Assembly: GCA_005281725.1 (NCBI GenBank)
Contig: SSBO01000010.1
Location: 186,001-250,000, forward strand
Origin: Wuchereria bancrofti
Lineage: Eukaryota; Nematoda; Chromadorea; Rhabditida; Onchocercidae
DNA length: 64,000 bases
Direction: 5' to 3'
Under the pieces are notes generated by a model. That model was not told the origin of the DNA, made no database searches, and worked only from the letters and a program-made list of their open reading frames with translations. Made by a program: the position numbers and the translations under genes. This document shows positions 1 to 12,233 of this stretch, piece after piece. Position 1 is the first letter of the stretch. Each line of letters starts with the position of its first letter.

Positions 1-2729
1 TAGCAAAATCAATTTAACCAATAGTCTAATTTCAATCTTTTCAACAAGACCAAACAAAACGAAAAAGTAAATTTTTGAAAATAACAAATGCATTAATGCA
101 TTAAGATGAACAAAATTATTTTCCCACAAAAGAAAAAGAAAAAAAAAATTAGTAATAAATCATAGATTATTAATTCATTAAATATTTACTTATTTATTTT
201 TCTTTAGTGAAATTATATTCAAAAAAAGAAATGAAAGTGAAATTTTTAATAAATTTTTGTTTTTGTGTTTTTGTGTTTTTTTTTTTTTTGAATAAAATAA
301 AATATAAAATTGAATAGAAAAAAAAAAGTGAAAAATGAGCGGAAATTTACGGGATAAAGAGAAGAAAGAAAAGTGTAAAAGATGATAAAAAATTTTTAAC
401 CATAAATAATTATGTTTTAATAAAAAAAAGAGAAAAGAAAATTCAAATAATTAAATTAAGTTGCAATTTATTTTTTGTATGAAATTAAAATCAAAATTTA
501 GTAATTATGACAAAATATAAATATTATTGTTAAAAAGTAAAAAGAATAAAATACTTTCGAATATTTTACTTTCGGTATGATATTTCGAAAAAAAAATAAT
601 AGCTGAATATTGTAGTAAAATTGGATAATAATAATTAACTAAAGTTTTTCTTTTTGTCAATTTTTTATTTTAATTCAAAAATTTTAATTTCCCATTTACC
701 TAGCCTTTTTTTTTAATTTTCACTTCATTTATTCTTATTTTATTAGTCCTTCTAGTCCTCTTTTCAGCATATATTTTAATATCATAATATTTAGTAAAAT
801 ATCTTTTGATTAAATTTTTCATTTATTTCTAATTTTGGTATTTTTAACTAAAATTCAAGAAATACTGGAACTAATGAAAAGACTTGAAACTATTTGTTAA
901 TTTTTAATTCATAAAATTTAAAAAATGATAATTTTCATAATATTTTCATAATTTGCTGTATGAGTGGATTAAACTATAAATTAAGAAAAAAAAATCTTAT
1001 TTTATAATAATCTATTCATAGCCTAAAAATAAATTCAAAAATTTAGTCGAAAAATTTAAAATTTATTGTATGAATGGATTAAGCTATAAATCAACAAAAA
1101 AAAAGATATTTTTTCCTATTTATTGACTAAAAATAAATTCAAGTTAAGCTAAAATGGTTCAATTCAAAATTTAGTCAAAAAGTTTAAAACATTTCAAAAA
1201 AAATTTTAAAAATCTTTTGTTTCTTTTTAGAAGAAAGGAAAATGAATTTACGCACTTTAATAATAGTAAAGAACTAATTAGTTTCTTCGGTGAACTAATT
1301 GTAAATGATAATTTTATTATGATAAATTTAATAATTACTCTTTTTAAATTAATTTACAGTAAAATGTACTTTTCCTTTTTCATTTTCATTTTTATTCATT
1401 TATTCATCCCATTTCACTTAATTTTCACATAAATTATAAATAAAAAATTAACTCTATGCAATTTATTCATTACTTTTTCTCACAAACTTTTAATTCTTTA
1501 TTATAAGACTAAATTAAAACTTTTCACTTTATGTTATTTTCATGGCTAAATCAATCTTTGATAGCCAAATAAATTTAAGTATTACTTAATATAATATTAA
1601 GCAATATTTGAAAACTTTCTTCAGATTATTAGGATTCTTTTATCCTTTTTTTTGAAAAAAAAAATGACTGAAAATATTTTTTTTTTGAAAAAAAAATTAA
1701 CTTTCATATCGTTATAAAATTATTAATTACAATAATAAAATACGAATGATAAGACCAAAAAAAAAATATATATATTATGGCTAAATAATTCTATTAATTA
1801 ATGCTAAGTAATATTAGAAAAACAACAAACACAATTAATTATTTTTTAATTTTAGATTTTTTTCATTTGTTTCTTTTTTTGAAAAAAGAATAACCGAAAA
1901 GATTTTTTTGAATATAAAATTTTGTTTTGTCCCAAAATGTTACAACTTTATATCAAAAAGTAAGCAATAATTGTTGCTGTTGAAGAAATAAAAAGTAAAT
2001 CAAATAATTATTCGTATTTCTTTTAATAGTGTCATTTCAAATTTGAAAATTTTGAATGAGCAGAAAAAAGAAGAATAATGTTTAATTTTTTTTTTTTAGG
2101 GCAGGGAGAAATTAAAATAAGAAAAAAGATTGAATGATTATAGCTATAAGTAATTTAAATGTTAAATCGTTTTTTTAGTAAGAAATTGAACTAACATTCT
2201 AAAACTGAAATTCTAATTTCTTTTAAGTATGAAATTGAACTATCATTTTCAAATTGAGATTTTAACTTCTCTTAAATATGATTGAATTTAGTGACAACTA
2301 TGTTATATGCTCTTAAAGATTTCTGATATTTACTGATATTTCGTTTGATCAAAAAATTTCTGTCTAAATGTTATCAATTTCTTATCAATTTTCTTCTTAA
2401 TTTGAAAAACTTCACTTAATAAGTGATCATATCGAAATTATTGATTATGTATACAAATATGACATTTTAGTTTATTTGAATTGTTTGTTTCATTAATTAT
2501 TTTGCATATTTTCAATGATTTTTAAATGATTCCAATTAATTTTATCACAATTAGTTGATAGACTGATCATTGATTGCATTGATAAGATTATAATTCTAAT
2601 GAAACATTCCGGGAAAAATATGGAAGTGTAAAAGTAAACAAATGAATAAATTAAAAAAAAAAATTCCGTTATTAATCTTATATGTGTTTAGAAAAAAAAT
2701 TTTAATTATTTACAAATTTCTTACTTATT
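1..2729. other. Non-coding AT-rich sequence
   Basis: This stretch is dominated by A/T homopolymers and ATTA/TAAT words. No reading frame in it has protein-like composition. The open frame at 1217-1432 encodes only Phe/Ile/Leu-rich residues, as AT-rich sequence does by chance. No RNA gene was recognised. Confidence 0.7.
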
Positions 2730-2752
2730 AATTACACGTGCTACGTGTAATT
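2730..2752. repeat. Perfect inverted repeat with ACGTG half sites
   Basis: Two 10-bp arms, AATTACACGT and ACGTGTAATT, are exactly complementary around a 3-bp GCT spacer. Each arm carries an ACGTG/CACGT core of the kind bound by bHLH or bZIP factors. No gene is near, so a regulatory role is conjecture; it could also be a small hairpin. Confidence 0.5.
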
Positions 2753-3711
2753 TCCGTGATTTGCTGAAGTAATTTGCAAAGTAATTTCACATCTTTCTAA
2801 AGTAATTTCACATACAATACATAATTATTAATTAAGTAAATATAATATTACAATCTCGTTTATTTTTTCCTCTCTTCTTCAAGAATTCAACCTTTTAAAA
2901 AAAAAATCTAAACAATTTCAAGAATTCAACCTTTTTAAAATGATAAACTAACTTTAAAGCATCAACCTGGATTATTCCTAATCCCAAATTTTACAATGAT
3001 TTTATTTCCTGAAAAATTTTTTCCTGAAAATTATTTTAGGATGATTTTACTATTAATCCTGAAAGAAAAGAAACGAAAACTTTTTGATAATTTTGCTGCT
3101 TCTCCTGAAAAATATTTCCAGAAAAATATTTTATAATAATTATATACTTTCAGTTGTGAAAAATATTTTGCAATAATTTAATTTCTAATCCTGAAAAGCA
3201 TTTTATAATGAATTCATTTTCAAACCTGAAAAGTATTTTCAGATCTATAATATAAAACAAACTTATCAATGAAATTATATCAAATATTAGCTCAAAAAAA
3301 AAAAAGGGTTCACTCAGTAAACAACAATGCTAAAATTGTTTAAAGCTAAAGCTTTTTAAAACTTTCTTAGGTTCAAATATCTCTCCTACTTTCTCTCTTT
3401 TTTCTCTCCCTCTCTTTTCTCTTTCTCTCTCCTCTTCTTCTCTCTTAAAAAATAAAAAGAAAAATGCGTTAGTATTATATACGTTTTGAGTGAAACAAAA
3501 TTAATGCTATTAAATTTAAATTTCTCATTAAATTCCAAAAAATAAAAGACACTCATAAATTTTCAAAAAAGAAAAAATTAAAATTGCACATTTTTTTGTA
3601 AAAAAAAAAGTGGAAAATTTTAAGTAATAAAAGGTTGAAAAGGCAAAAAATGTTTTATCGCTTAGAATGTAATATTAGTTTTCGAATAATGAATGAAAAG
3701 TAATAATCAAA
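2753..3711. other. Non-coding AT-rich sequence with short TC-rich tract
   Basis: No gene is seen. The stretch contains the recurrent word TCCTGAAAA (about 2995-3240) and a CT-rich tract near 3380-3445. A partial copy of the repeat at 3712 begins near 3256. Confidence 0.6.
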
Positions 3712-3990
3712 CAAACTTATCAATGAAATTCTGATTGTTAAAACATATAAATCACAAAGAATTATGAAAAATAATAATTAAACAATTTCTTCTGACAATA
3801 ATTCCGGAATTTCTATACCGGAATATTTCAGTATTAAATTTTCCAAAAAGAAAAAAANAAAAAAACAAACTTATCAATGAAATTGTAATTGCTAAAACAC
3901 ATAAATCACAAAGAATTATGAAAAATAATAATTAAACAATTTCTTCTGACAATAATTCCGGAATTTCTATACCGGAATATTTTAATATCG
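3712..3990 (+). repeat. Diverged tandem duplication of about 125 bp around a single N
   Basis: The block starting CAAACTTATCAATGAAATT occurs at 3712-3838 and again at 3866-3990. Both copies end in TTCCGGAATTT and TATACCGGAATAT. They differ at several bases, for example CTGATTGTT against GTAATTGCT, so this looks like a genuine old duplication and not two copies of one read. One N lies at 3858 inside an A-run between the copies. Confidence 0.7.
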
Positions 3991-4139
3991 AATTACGGTT
4001 ACCGAAAAAAAAAAAGGTTGATGAGAGGAAAGTGTTTGTATTAAAACGTATAAAATAGCTAACCGGAAATGCTATAATGAAATATTTGAACAATTTCATC
4101 AGTGTTAATGGTATTTAATAGGTTTATCATAAAGTGAAA

Positions 4140-4202
4140 ATGGCGGTAGACGACAACGACGACCGGAATGTCCAATTGCGCATAATGCTTTATGGCGCAT
4201 GA
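4140..4202 (+). other. Possible 20-codon small ORF in a GC-richer island
   Basis: The sequence AAAATGGCGGTAGACG opens a 20-codon frame that ends in TGA. It encodes MAVDDNDDRN followed by VQLRIMLYGA. Composition is balanced and GC clearly exceeds the surroundings. The distal half also forms an imperfect hairpin, GCGCATAA against TTATGGCGC. It may be a micropeptide ORF, a fragment of an exon, or chance; I do not recognise it. Confidence 0.2.
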
Positions 4203-4850
4203 AAAATTTGTCTTTTTAAATATAACAAAAACAAAATATTATCCATTATAAAAATTATCATTTCATTTATTATTTAAATAATACTTACTTCTATGTATGA
4301 TTGGGTTAAACTTTTAAATATGTTACATCATTGAAGATTGAAAATAGCAGAAGAGAAGGAGAAGGATAAGCTTTCAATTTAAATTAAAAATTTTGTCAAC
4401 CATTTAATAACAACAATAATAATAATAAAAAAAAAAAGAAGATAAAAAAAAGAGAAAGTAATGAAAATAATGCATTTATATTTTTAATTTTTGTCTTTTC
4501 TTTTATTCAATTTACTTTTTTTTTTATTCAAATTCAAATTTTTACGCTACAAATAAGATTATTGCATAATTAGAGGAGAAAAAAAAACAGAGAGAAGAAT
4601 TGTAAATTAAATTTAGAAATAAAAAAATAATTTGTTTTTTTTTTCTTGGAAGAAAAATTGGAAATGAATAAATATTTTTTGTGAATATTTCGTATTAATT
4701 TTGTGGGTTAAATATATGATTATTTTGTAAAATAACTATTTTTTTTTTTAATAAATTATGCTAATTAAAATTAAATAAAACTAATCTGAATATTTGTCTT
4801 TTCCCATTTTTTCTTTTAGCTATAAAACTTGAAAATATATAAATTACTTT
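4203..4850. other. Non-coding AT-rich sequence
   Basis: A/T homopolymers and AAT/ATT words only; nothing further seen. Confidence 0.6.
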
Positions 4851-4854
4851 TCAC

Positions 4855-5400
4855 GTAATTGTTGTATAAATTACGTTGACGTATTAACGTATATGACGTT
4901 AACCTATATGACGTATAAGCATGTTTTTTTTTTGAATGTGCGTCTTAAATTTAAGCGTATATTGGAGCATTGTTAAATTCATACTTACGCATAAGTATTT
5001 GTGAATTAAGATTTATACACGTACGCTTTCAAATTCATAAATATGAAAGTGTACGTAAAAATTGTCAAGTATATATTGAAGCATCCCTAAATTCTAGTAC
5101 GCAAAAGCGTATCTTTAGAATCACATGCGCTTATGCATAAGTATTTGTAAATTAACGTTTATACACGTACGCTTTCAAATTCATAAATATGAAAGTGTAC
5201 GTAAAGATTGTAGTTTTAGGTTTATTTTCACGTGAACATACACTCTTGAATTTGCATATGTGAACGTTTACTCGTAGATTTACATAAATGCATCTGTTTC
5301 TTTAAATTTAAATACATAAACCTACGTGTCAAATATACTTATTTCACGTGTTGGAATCCTACGTTTCAAATATACTTATTTCACGTGCTGAAAATTAATT
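4855..5400. repeat. ACGT-rich repeat region with a duplicated hairpin
   Basis: A roughly 146-bp unit occurs twice, aligning 5019 with 5165. Each copy holds a hairpin whose arms are ACGTACGCTTTCA and TGAAAGTGTACGT (5019-5056 and 5165-5202). The arms pair except for one G/T position. The whole stretch is enriched in ACGT and TACG words that are rare elsewhere in the window. It may be a decayed inverted-repeat element; no coding capacity is seen. Confidence 0.6.
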
Positions 5401-8400
5401 TCATACAAAAATTAACTTACCGGTATGAAATCAAGAAATCTTTTTGATAAATTATTAAATATGAAATCAATGTTTTTTCATGATAATAAAAAATATTATT
5501 ACTTTGTTAATTTTGGATTAAAGGTAATTTGTTATATTTTGAAATTATGAAGTAATGATTCATAAATATTTTTTATTGTAATTTACTAATATTTTTTGCA
5601 GTAAAAATTTAATTTTTTTTTAAAATTTACAAATTTTCTAAAATGTATAATAGTGAAGATTTGTTTATAATTTGTTGTAGAACTTTAATTTTCACTTTAT
5701 TTGTATTTATTGATTGTTTATTAATTGAAATCAAATTTGAATAGATGGACTTTTTTTAATGCCATATTTTGAGAAATTAATTTTGAGCCTACGCACGGAT
5801 TTTTTTTTTATTTATCTTTTTAGCCAATTAAAAAATTTTTTGCTTTTATTAAGCTAATTTCATTTAGCAAAATTTGAAAATTGTTTAAAACATTGCAAAA
5901 TAAAATTTACTATCGAACTTTTCTAAGATAAAATAATTTTATCATTTCATTCCTTTGCTTATATATATCATTCTGAAAATTTAATTTAAAATGGATAACT
6001 CAAAATTTTTCATTTTGAATAGATTATTCTTGAAATTTTAATAAATCATTCGGAAATTTCCACTTCAAATAAATTATCCTTACAAAATTTAATTCTAAAT
6101 CGCCCAAATTGTATGTCCCATATTAAAATTTATTTAATTAAAAATTATTTAATTTATTATAAAATTTATAATTGCAGCAATTATTTGTAAATCAGAAAAA
6201 AAAAGGAAAACTTTCAATCACATAACTAAATAAATATGCAAATTTTTGTTTACTTGCAAATGAATGTATTTTTGAAAGATGCGAAAAAAAAAAAGAAAAA
6301 TAGGAAAGTGTGAAATTATTTCGGAAAATTATTTTCAAATACAATCAACCTGAGAATTTAATTTTAAATGGATGAAAAAAATTTTTCACTTTCTTTGCTT
6401 TTTTTTTAAGAAAATTTAAAGAAAAAAAAAAAAATGAAAGCATTCAGATTTCAGAGCAATGATAATCAAGAAATTATCATTTCATTCTCTTTTATAATCA
6501 TTTTCTTTTGTTTTATTTTTTCTTTTTGTTTTTCTTATTGAAATGAGTATGAATTAAATAAAATTTTTTGATTTTATTAGAGGATAAAAATACAACGAAT
6601 CAGAAATTTGACTAAAATCTTTTGCCGTATTTTGAAATAAAATTTGAAATAATTCCAAAGTAACAATTCTTTTGTAATATANAATTTCATTTGTTGTTAT
6701 CAACTAAAACAAAAATGAAAAATTAGTTAAAAGCTATTTTTTAAAATTAAAAATTAATAATGAAATTTTTTTTTTGCTAAAATTACTTTTAATTTATAAA
6801 AATATATATTATCAAAAAAAAGAAAATGAAAATTTCTTAATGATAAAAATTATATTAATTATCTGATAATAATTAACGAATATTTTTAATAATTTTATTT
6901 GTGTTCGCCATATGAGCTATTTTTTTTTATTAGATTATCATCTATCAGAGTGAAAACTATGATATGTATTATGATATTATCATGATATTATCACCAGGTA
7001 TGTTATCAGTAGATATAATAGCTTTTAAATAATAACAATTTTAATAATATTCCTAATAATTGTGAAAAAAAAAGAGATCGAATAAAACAAAGAATATTAT
7101 TGAAATCATAACTCCTATTTAATTTAATTTAATAATTGTATTAAAAAGTATAATATTTAATAAAATCAAAATATTCAGTTTAATAATTTCTTTCATATGA
7201 ATAATAATAATGATAAAATTAAAAAAAAAAGGAAGGCGTATATAAAATTGCTATAAAAAATTTTATAAGACTTTGTTTCTATTAATTCTTTCCATTTTTA
7301 ATTATAGATCATAAAATGTTGAAATGATAAAATAAGTTCTATAATAAAAAAAAAGAATAAAAATTTAAAATTATTTCTTATACATTTGCACTACAATCAA
7401 TTGAATTATGAATTTAACTTATAACACGAAATCATAAAATAAAAATGGGAAATGAATTACTTGATTAAATAGATGTAAATAAAATTGGCTAATTATATTT
7501 GTATGATCATTTTAATGAGGTATGAACAAAAAGAAAATAAAAAAGTTTAATTTAATATTACAATGTTATCAATTCATAGCCATAATCACAATCTTATTTT
7601 ACAATATTATAATTTTGGATTCAAAAAATTTCATAAAAAATTTTAAAATTTTCAAATTTTGTAAGATATAAAATAAGAAGCTTGTGAAAAAAGGAAAAAA
7701 AAAATGAAAGAAAACACGATCCATTTGTTTTCGTTTGGGATTGAATAAAATTTAATTTAAATTTTTTAGGAAATTTTACGGTTCCTTTATTTAATAATAA
7801 TAATGATAATGATTACCATTGAGAAATGCTAACATAAATTTGAATAACAATAATAATAATAATAATAAAGGTAGCACAAATGTAAAAATATATGAGAATG
7901 ATAAAATTCAATTCAAATTTTTAAAAAAATTTTATATTTCCTTTATTCAATAATAATAACGACAACAACAATAATAGTTGCCATTAAGAAATGCTAACAT
8001 AAATTTGAATTATAACAATAAAAAAGATATCACAAATGTAAAAAAATGTAAGAATGATGAAAAAAGTGGATGAAAGGAAGAAAGGAAAGTAATCAATAAA
8101 TTAAATTAAATTAAATTAAATTAAATGACGTTGAAATACATTTTAGCAAATAGAAAATGTAATCTTTCACTGATGCATAATAATTAGTATTTGATGTCAG
8201 ATCGAAGTTAAAATTTTGAAGAATATTTTGTCTTTTTTGTAAATAACATAGAAAAAAATAATGAAATGAATAAATGTTTTTTTTTTTTTGTGTGCGAAAT
8301 ATATTTTCAAATACTTGTTTAATTTATATTTCAAATTAAAATTTTTGAATAGGAAAATTACACATTTAACAATTATTGTGCCTAAAAATTATATTTTAGG

Positions 8401-9690
8401 AATAATTAATTATGTTTAATTAGGTTTATTAGTAATAGTTAGATTAGTTTTACTGTCAATTTTTATTTTTTTTTCAGTTTTCTTGATTTATATTTTCGGA
8501 AATTATAGAAACTGATTAAATTATATTCCTTTTCCTATTGTTTTATTGTTCAACGTATCATTATAATAAAATATAGCAAAAATCTGAAAAAGAGCTAGTA
8601 GTAATCCGGAATGAATAAGTGAAGAATAATTCCGGAAAGATTAGAAATGATTTTTAGTAATAATAGACATTTTAGTTTTCTTTTTTCTTTGATAATTATT
8701 CAAATTATTGTTATTTGTTAAATAAAATTGATATTAATTGTTCAATTTGATTTCTTACTTTTTTTTCTGTTTTCATTTAAAAAAAAAGAAAAGAAAGCAC
8801 TAAATTATTGATTAACTGACTGGAATATGATCTGAAATAATTCGAATTTAAATTTAAAACCTCAAATTTTAATTTTGATATATAACTCGGAAAATAATCT
8901 AATTAATGCTCTATCACTTATTCATTTTTCACATAATGTTATTGTTTGTTATTAAATTTACAATTTTTTCAAAAAAAAAAAAAAAAATTTCTTAAATTTT
9001 GTACTAATTCATATTGCGTCAATGTTAATTATTTGTAATTTTTTTTTCTCTCAACTTGTTTTTTCCATTTTTCTAAATTTCTATTTTCTAACAATCCAAG
9101 TTAATTTACTTTTACTTTTTTTTTTTTATTCTCGTTTCTCATTTTTAAACATTGCCCTAAAGCGCTTTAAGACTTGTTTTTAGTGGCACGTTTCACAGTG
9201 ATACATGTATAAAATTTAAAAAAAAAAAAAAAAAAACAAGAACAGAGGTGAAATGAGTGGGTGATTTAATTTAATTTCAAATAAAAAAAAATGAAAATCC
9301 TTATAATCTCACTTTTTCTTATTTACTACTTGATATAGTTACTAAATACATAAAGAAAAGGTGTTTTTTTTCCCTATCTAATAACTAAGTTTAATTAATT
9401 TAATAAATTGAAAAATTAATTAGCAAAATTATTGATAAATAATTCATTCTAATAAAAACTAATTCATAAGTCAGCTAGAATAATTAGCCTAAATATTAAT
9501 GAATATAGAAATTAAGTCAGATTAGTTAAAATTGATCATATTATTTATAAATAATCTTTTTGATAAATATCGCTAATTTTTGGATCAACCAAAAAAAATT
9601 AATTAATTAATGCTATAATAATTATAAATATTTACATTTCAATAAAATGTAATTTCATTCCAATAAGGATATGTATCATAGATTCGTTGA
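5401..9690. other. Non-coding AT-rich sequence
   Basis: No gene is supported. It contains short AAT/ATG microsatellite runs (about 7795-7870), a (TTAAA)n pentamer tract at 8098-8126, and an N at 6682. The N at 6682, unlike others in the window, has no duplicated flank. Confidence 0.6.
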
Positions 9691-9749
9691 CTAATTAATT
9701 GATTGATTAATCAATTAATTAATTAATTGATTGATTGATTGATTGATTG
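9691..9749. repeat. (GATT)n/(AATT)n microsatellite
   Basis: A tetranucleotide tract of GATT and AATT units, including a self-complementary stretch in the middle. Confidence 0.8.
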
Positions 9750-11810
9750 CTTAAATATTGGATAAGAAAATGATAATATAAATGAAAAGTAAAAAATGAA
9801 AAGAAATGACTCAACCAGTTGATATCATTCATTTTATTCAATGACAGATAATGATTTTGAGGAAAAATATTGTTTTTTTTTTTTTGACTCATTTATGAAA
9901 TGTTAGTTTATACATCAATGAATTTTCCTTTTTCATTTTTTGTTTTTTTGTCTTTTCCTTCTTCAATTTTTTATTTATTTTGTTTATTCATAAAAAAGAA
10001 AAAACGATTGATGGAGAAAATAGTAATTAATTTTTCTCGAGAAAAATTTTTCATACAAACATTCCTTTCTATTCGTTATGATATAGGCATAAAAATATGA
10101 TGAATGAATAAAATAAATTCCTTCATTCCTTTTTTTATCTCTCTCTCTGTCTCTCTCTGTCTTTCTCTCCTTTTTTCTTTTTTATTTTCATTTATTTTGT
10201 ATGAAATTCCTTTATCAATAGTTATTGTTTATCTTTTTTTTTCTTTTTTTTTAAAAAAATTTAAATATTTAAGAAAAAAACTGTTTCAATTGATTGTTAG
10301 TTTAAAATTTTATTGTATTGTGTTTCTTTCCTTTTTTTTTACATTTATTTTTATTACAAATCAGAATAGAAAATTAATTTGATAAATTTGCAGTGAAGTA
10401 ATTAAAAATTATTGTCATTTTCTTTTTTTTTGTGTGCAAAATAAATTATTACAGTAAAAAAAAAAATGAATAGTTTGTTTAATAAGAATAAAATTTGAAA
10501 TTATCGAAATTTTTAAAGGTAAAATTATTTTCAACAGCACTGAAAATGATTGATTAAAAATGTTGTTAATTTTGAATTAATTCAGAATTACAATAAGTTT
10601 AATTGATATCAAACAGAAGCTGAAAATATTTAGATTGAAATTTTTTTTTTTTTATTTAAAAAATTCACCATCGCTCTTTAATTGTCCATTACTATCTTAA
10701 TTATTTTTTCAAATGATTTTTGAACTGTTTTAATTTACATAAAATAAAAAAATTGTGACACTTTTTTTTTTATTTGTTGCAATAAATTTTAAGATAAAAC
10801 CATAACTGTCTAATATTTAATCTGTTTTGACAATATCATTTGTATATCAAATTCAAATTTATATTAATAACAGTACCATTTGTGAAAAATTTTATTCATT
10901 AATTATATTTGATGAATTTTACATAAATGTAAATATTTAGGCTAATACTATCAAACAATTTTTTTTTTTCTTCATTGTAATAAATTTTAATCTTAAATTA
11001 TTAAAAATTTTCATTTTCTTATTTTTCATGACTAATCATTTAATCATTTTTTTTTTCTTCGATCAATTCAATTTCAATTTCAGAAAGAAAAAATGAAACA
11101 ATGAGCTAACCATTTATTTATTGGAATTCAAAATTTCATTCCCAATTTGCCCTTGAAAATTATATATTTCAACAACAAAAATTTTTGTTACGTTAACAAA
11201 ATTTTGAAAAAAAAAAAGAAAAAAATTTTTTTTTGAAGGACATTTGCTTGTTTGTTTGACAAATCATATTTGTTCATTTCCATTTTGTCTATTTCCTCAA
11301 AAAAAAAAAAAAGAAATGAAATAAAAATTATATATTTATATTTAGCAGAGAGAACAATGTGTTAATAACATTCATTCATTCATTGCACAACAAATTCATT
11401 TTTAAAATTTTTATTTTCATTCCATTAAAAAAATTTTTTTAATTTCATTTCATTTTCATTTAATAGTTTTCAAACTATTTCATACTGCTTTAACTCACTT
11501 CAATTTTGAAACTTCTTTTGTTGTAAATCATTAGAATATATTTGATTTAATGAGCTAAATCAATTAAGTGTGACAAAAGAAAAATAGAAAAATCTTCATT
11601 AATTGTCAAAGTAAAATACATACACACACTAAATACAATTATTTTATCTTAATCAATGATAATGATAATGATCATAATGATGAAATGTTATAATCGAAAA
11701 AATTTTCAAATAAGATAAAGATAATTAGCTTATTTGCATAATTCTTCTTTTACTTCATAAAGCTGTAAAATATTTAAAATGAAATTGTTGAAAAAATTCC
11801 CTTTTATTAT
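9750..11810. other. Non-coding AT-rich sequence
   Basis: T-rich runs and a short CT tract near 10140-10170. Open frames at 9900-10382 translate to Phe/Ser/Leu/Ile runs only and are judged non-coding. Confidence 0.6.
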
Positions 11811-12233
11811 ATAATGATAATAATCGTATTGATAATAATATCAATAATGATGATAATAACAACTATTATATTGTGATGGCAATGATAATAATAGTTATAA
11901 TGATCTGATGATAGTAAAGATGAAATGATGATGATGATGATAGTGGCAATAATGATGGTTTGATGATGATGATGGTGATGGTAATAATCATGATGTGACA
12001 AAAATGATGGTAATGATAATAAAAACGATGGCATGATAATGGTAATAATAAATATGACGGTGATAATGATGACAATAATGATGCCAATAAAAATGGTGTG
12101 ATGATAATAATAAAAATGATGCCATGATGATGGAAATAGTGAACATGATGATGATGATGATGTGATGACCATGGTAATAAAAATGGTGCGATAATGATGA
12201 TAATAATAATGACGATAATGATAATAATGATGA
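11811..12233. repeat. Degenerate (ATG/ATA)n trinucleotide microsatellite
   Basis: About 420 bp of ATGATG, ATAATG and GGTGATG units. The complementary strand reads as long His/Ile/Ser runs, which are a product of the repeat and not evidence of a gene. Confidence 0.9.

Noticed and set aside
3712..3990. Initially read as an unmerged assembly overlap because of the N at 3858
   Set aside because: The two copies differ at several positions, so a real old duplication is more likely.
11807..12172. Two overlapping minus-strand open frames rich in His, Ile and Ser
   Set aside because: They follow the degenerate ATG/ATA trinucleotide repeat exactly and have no other sequence content.
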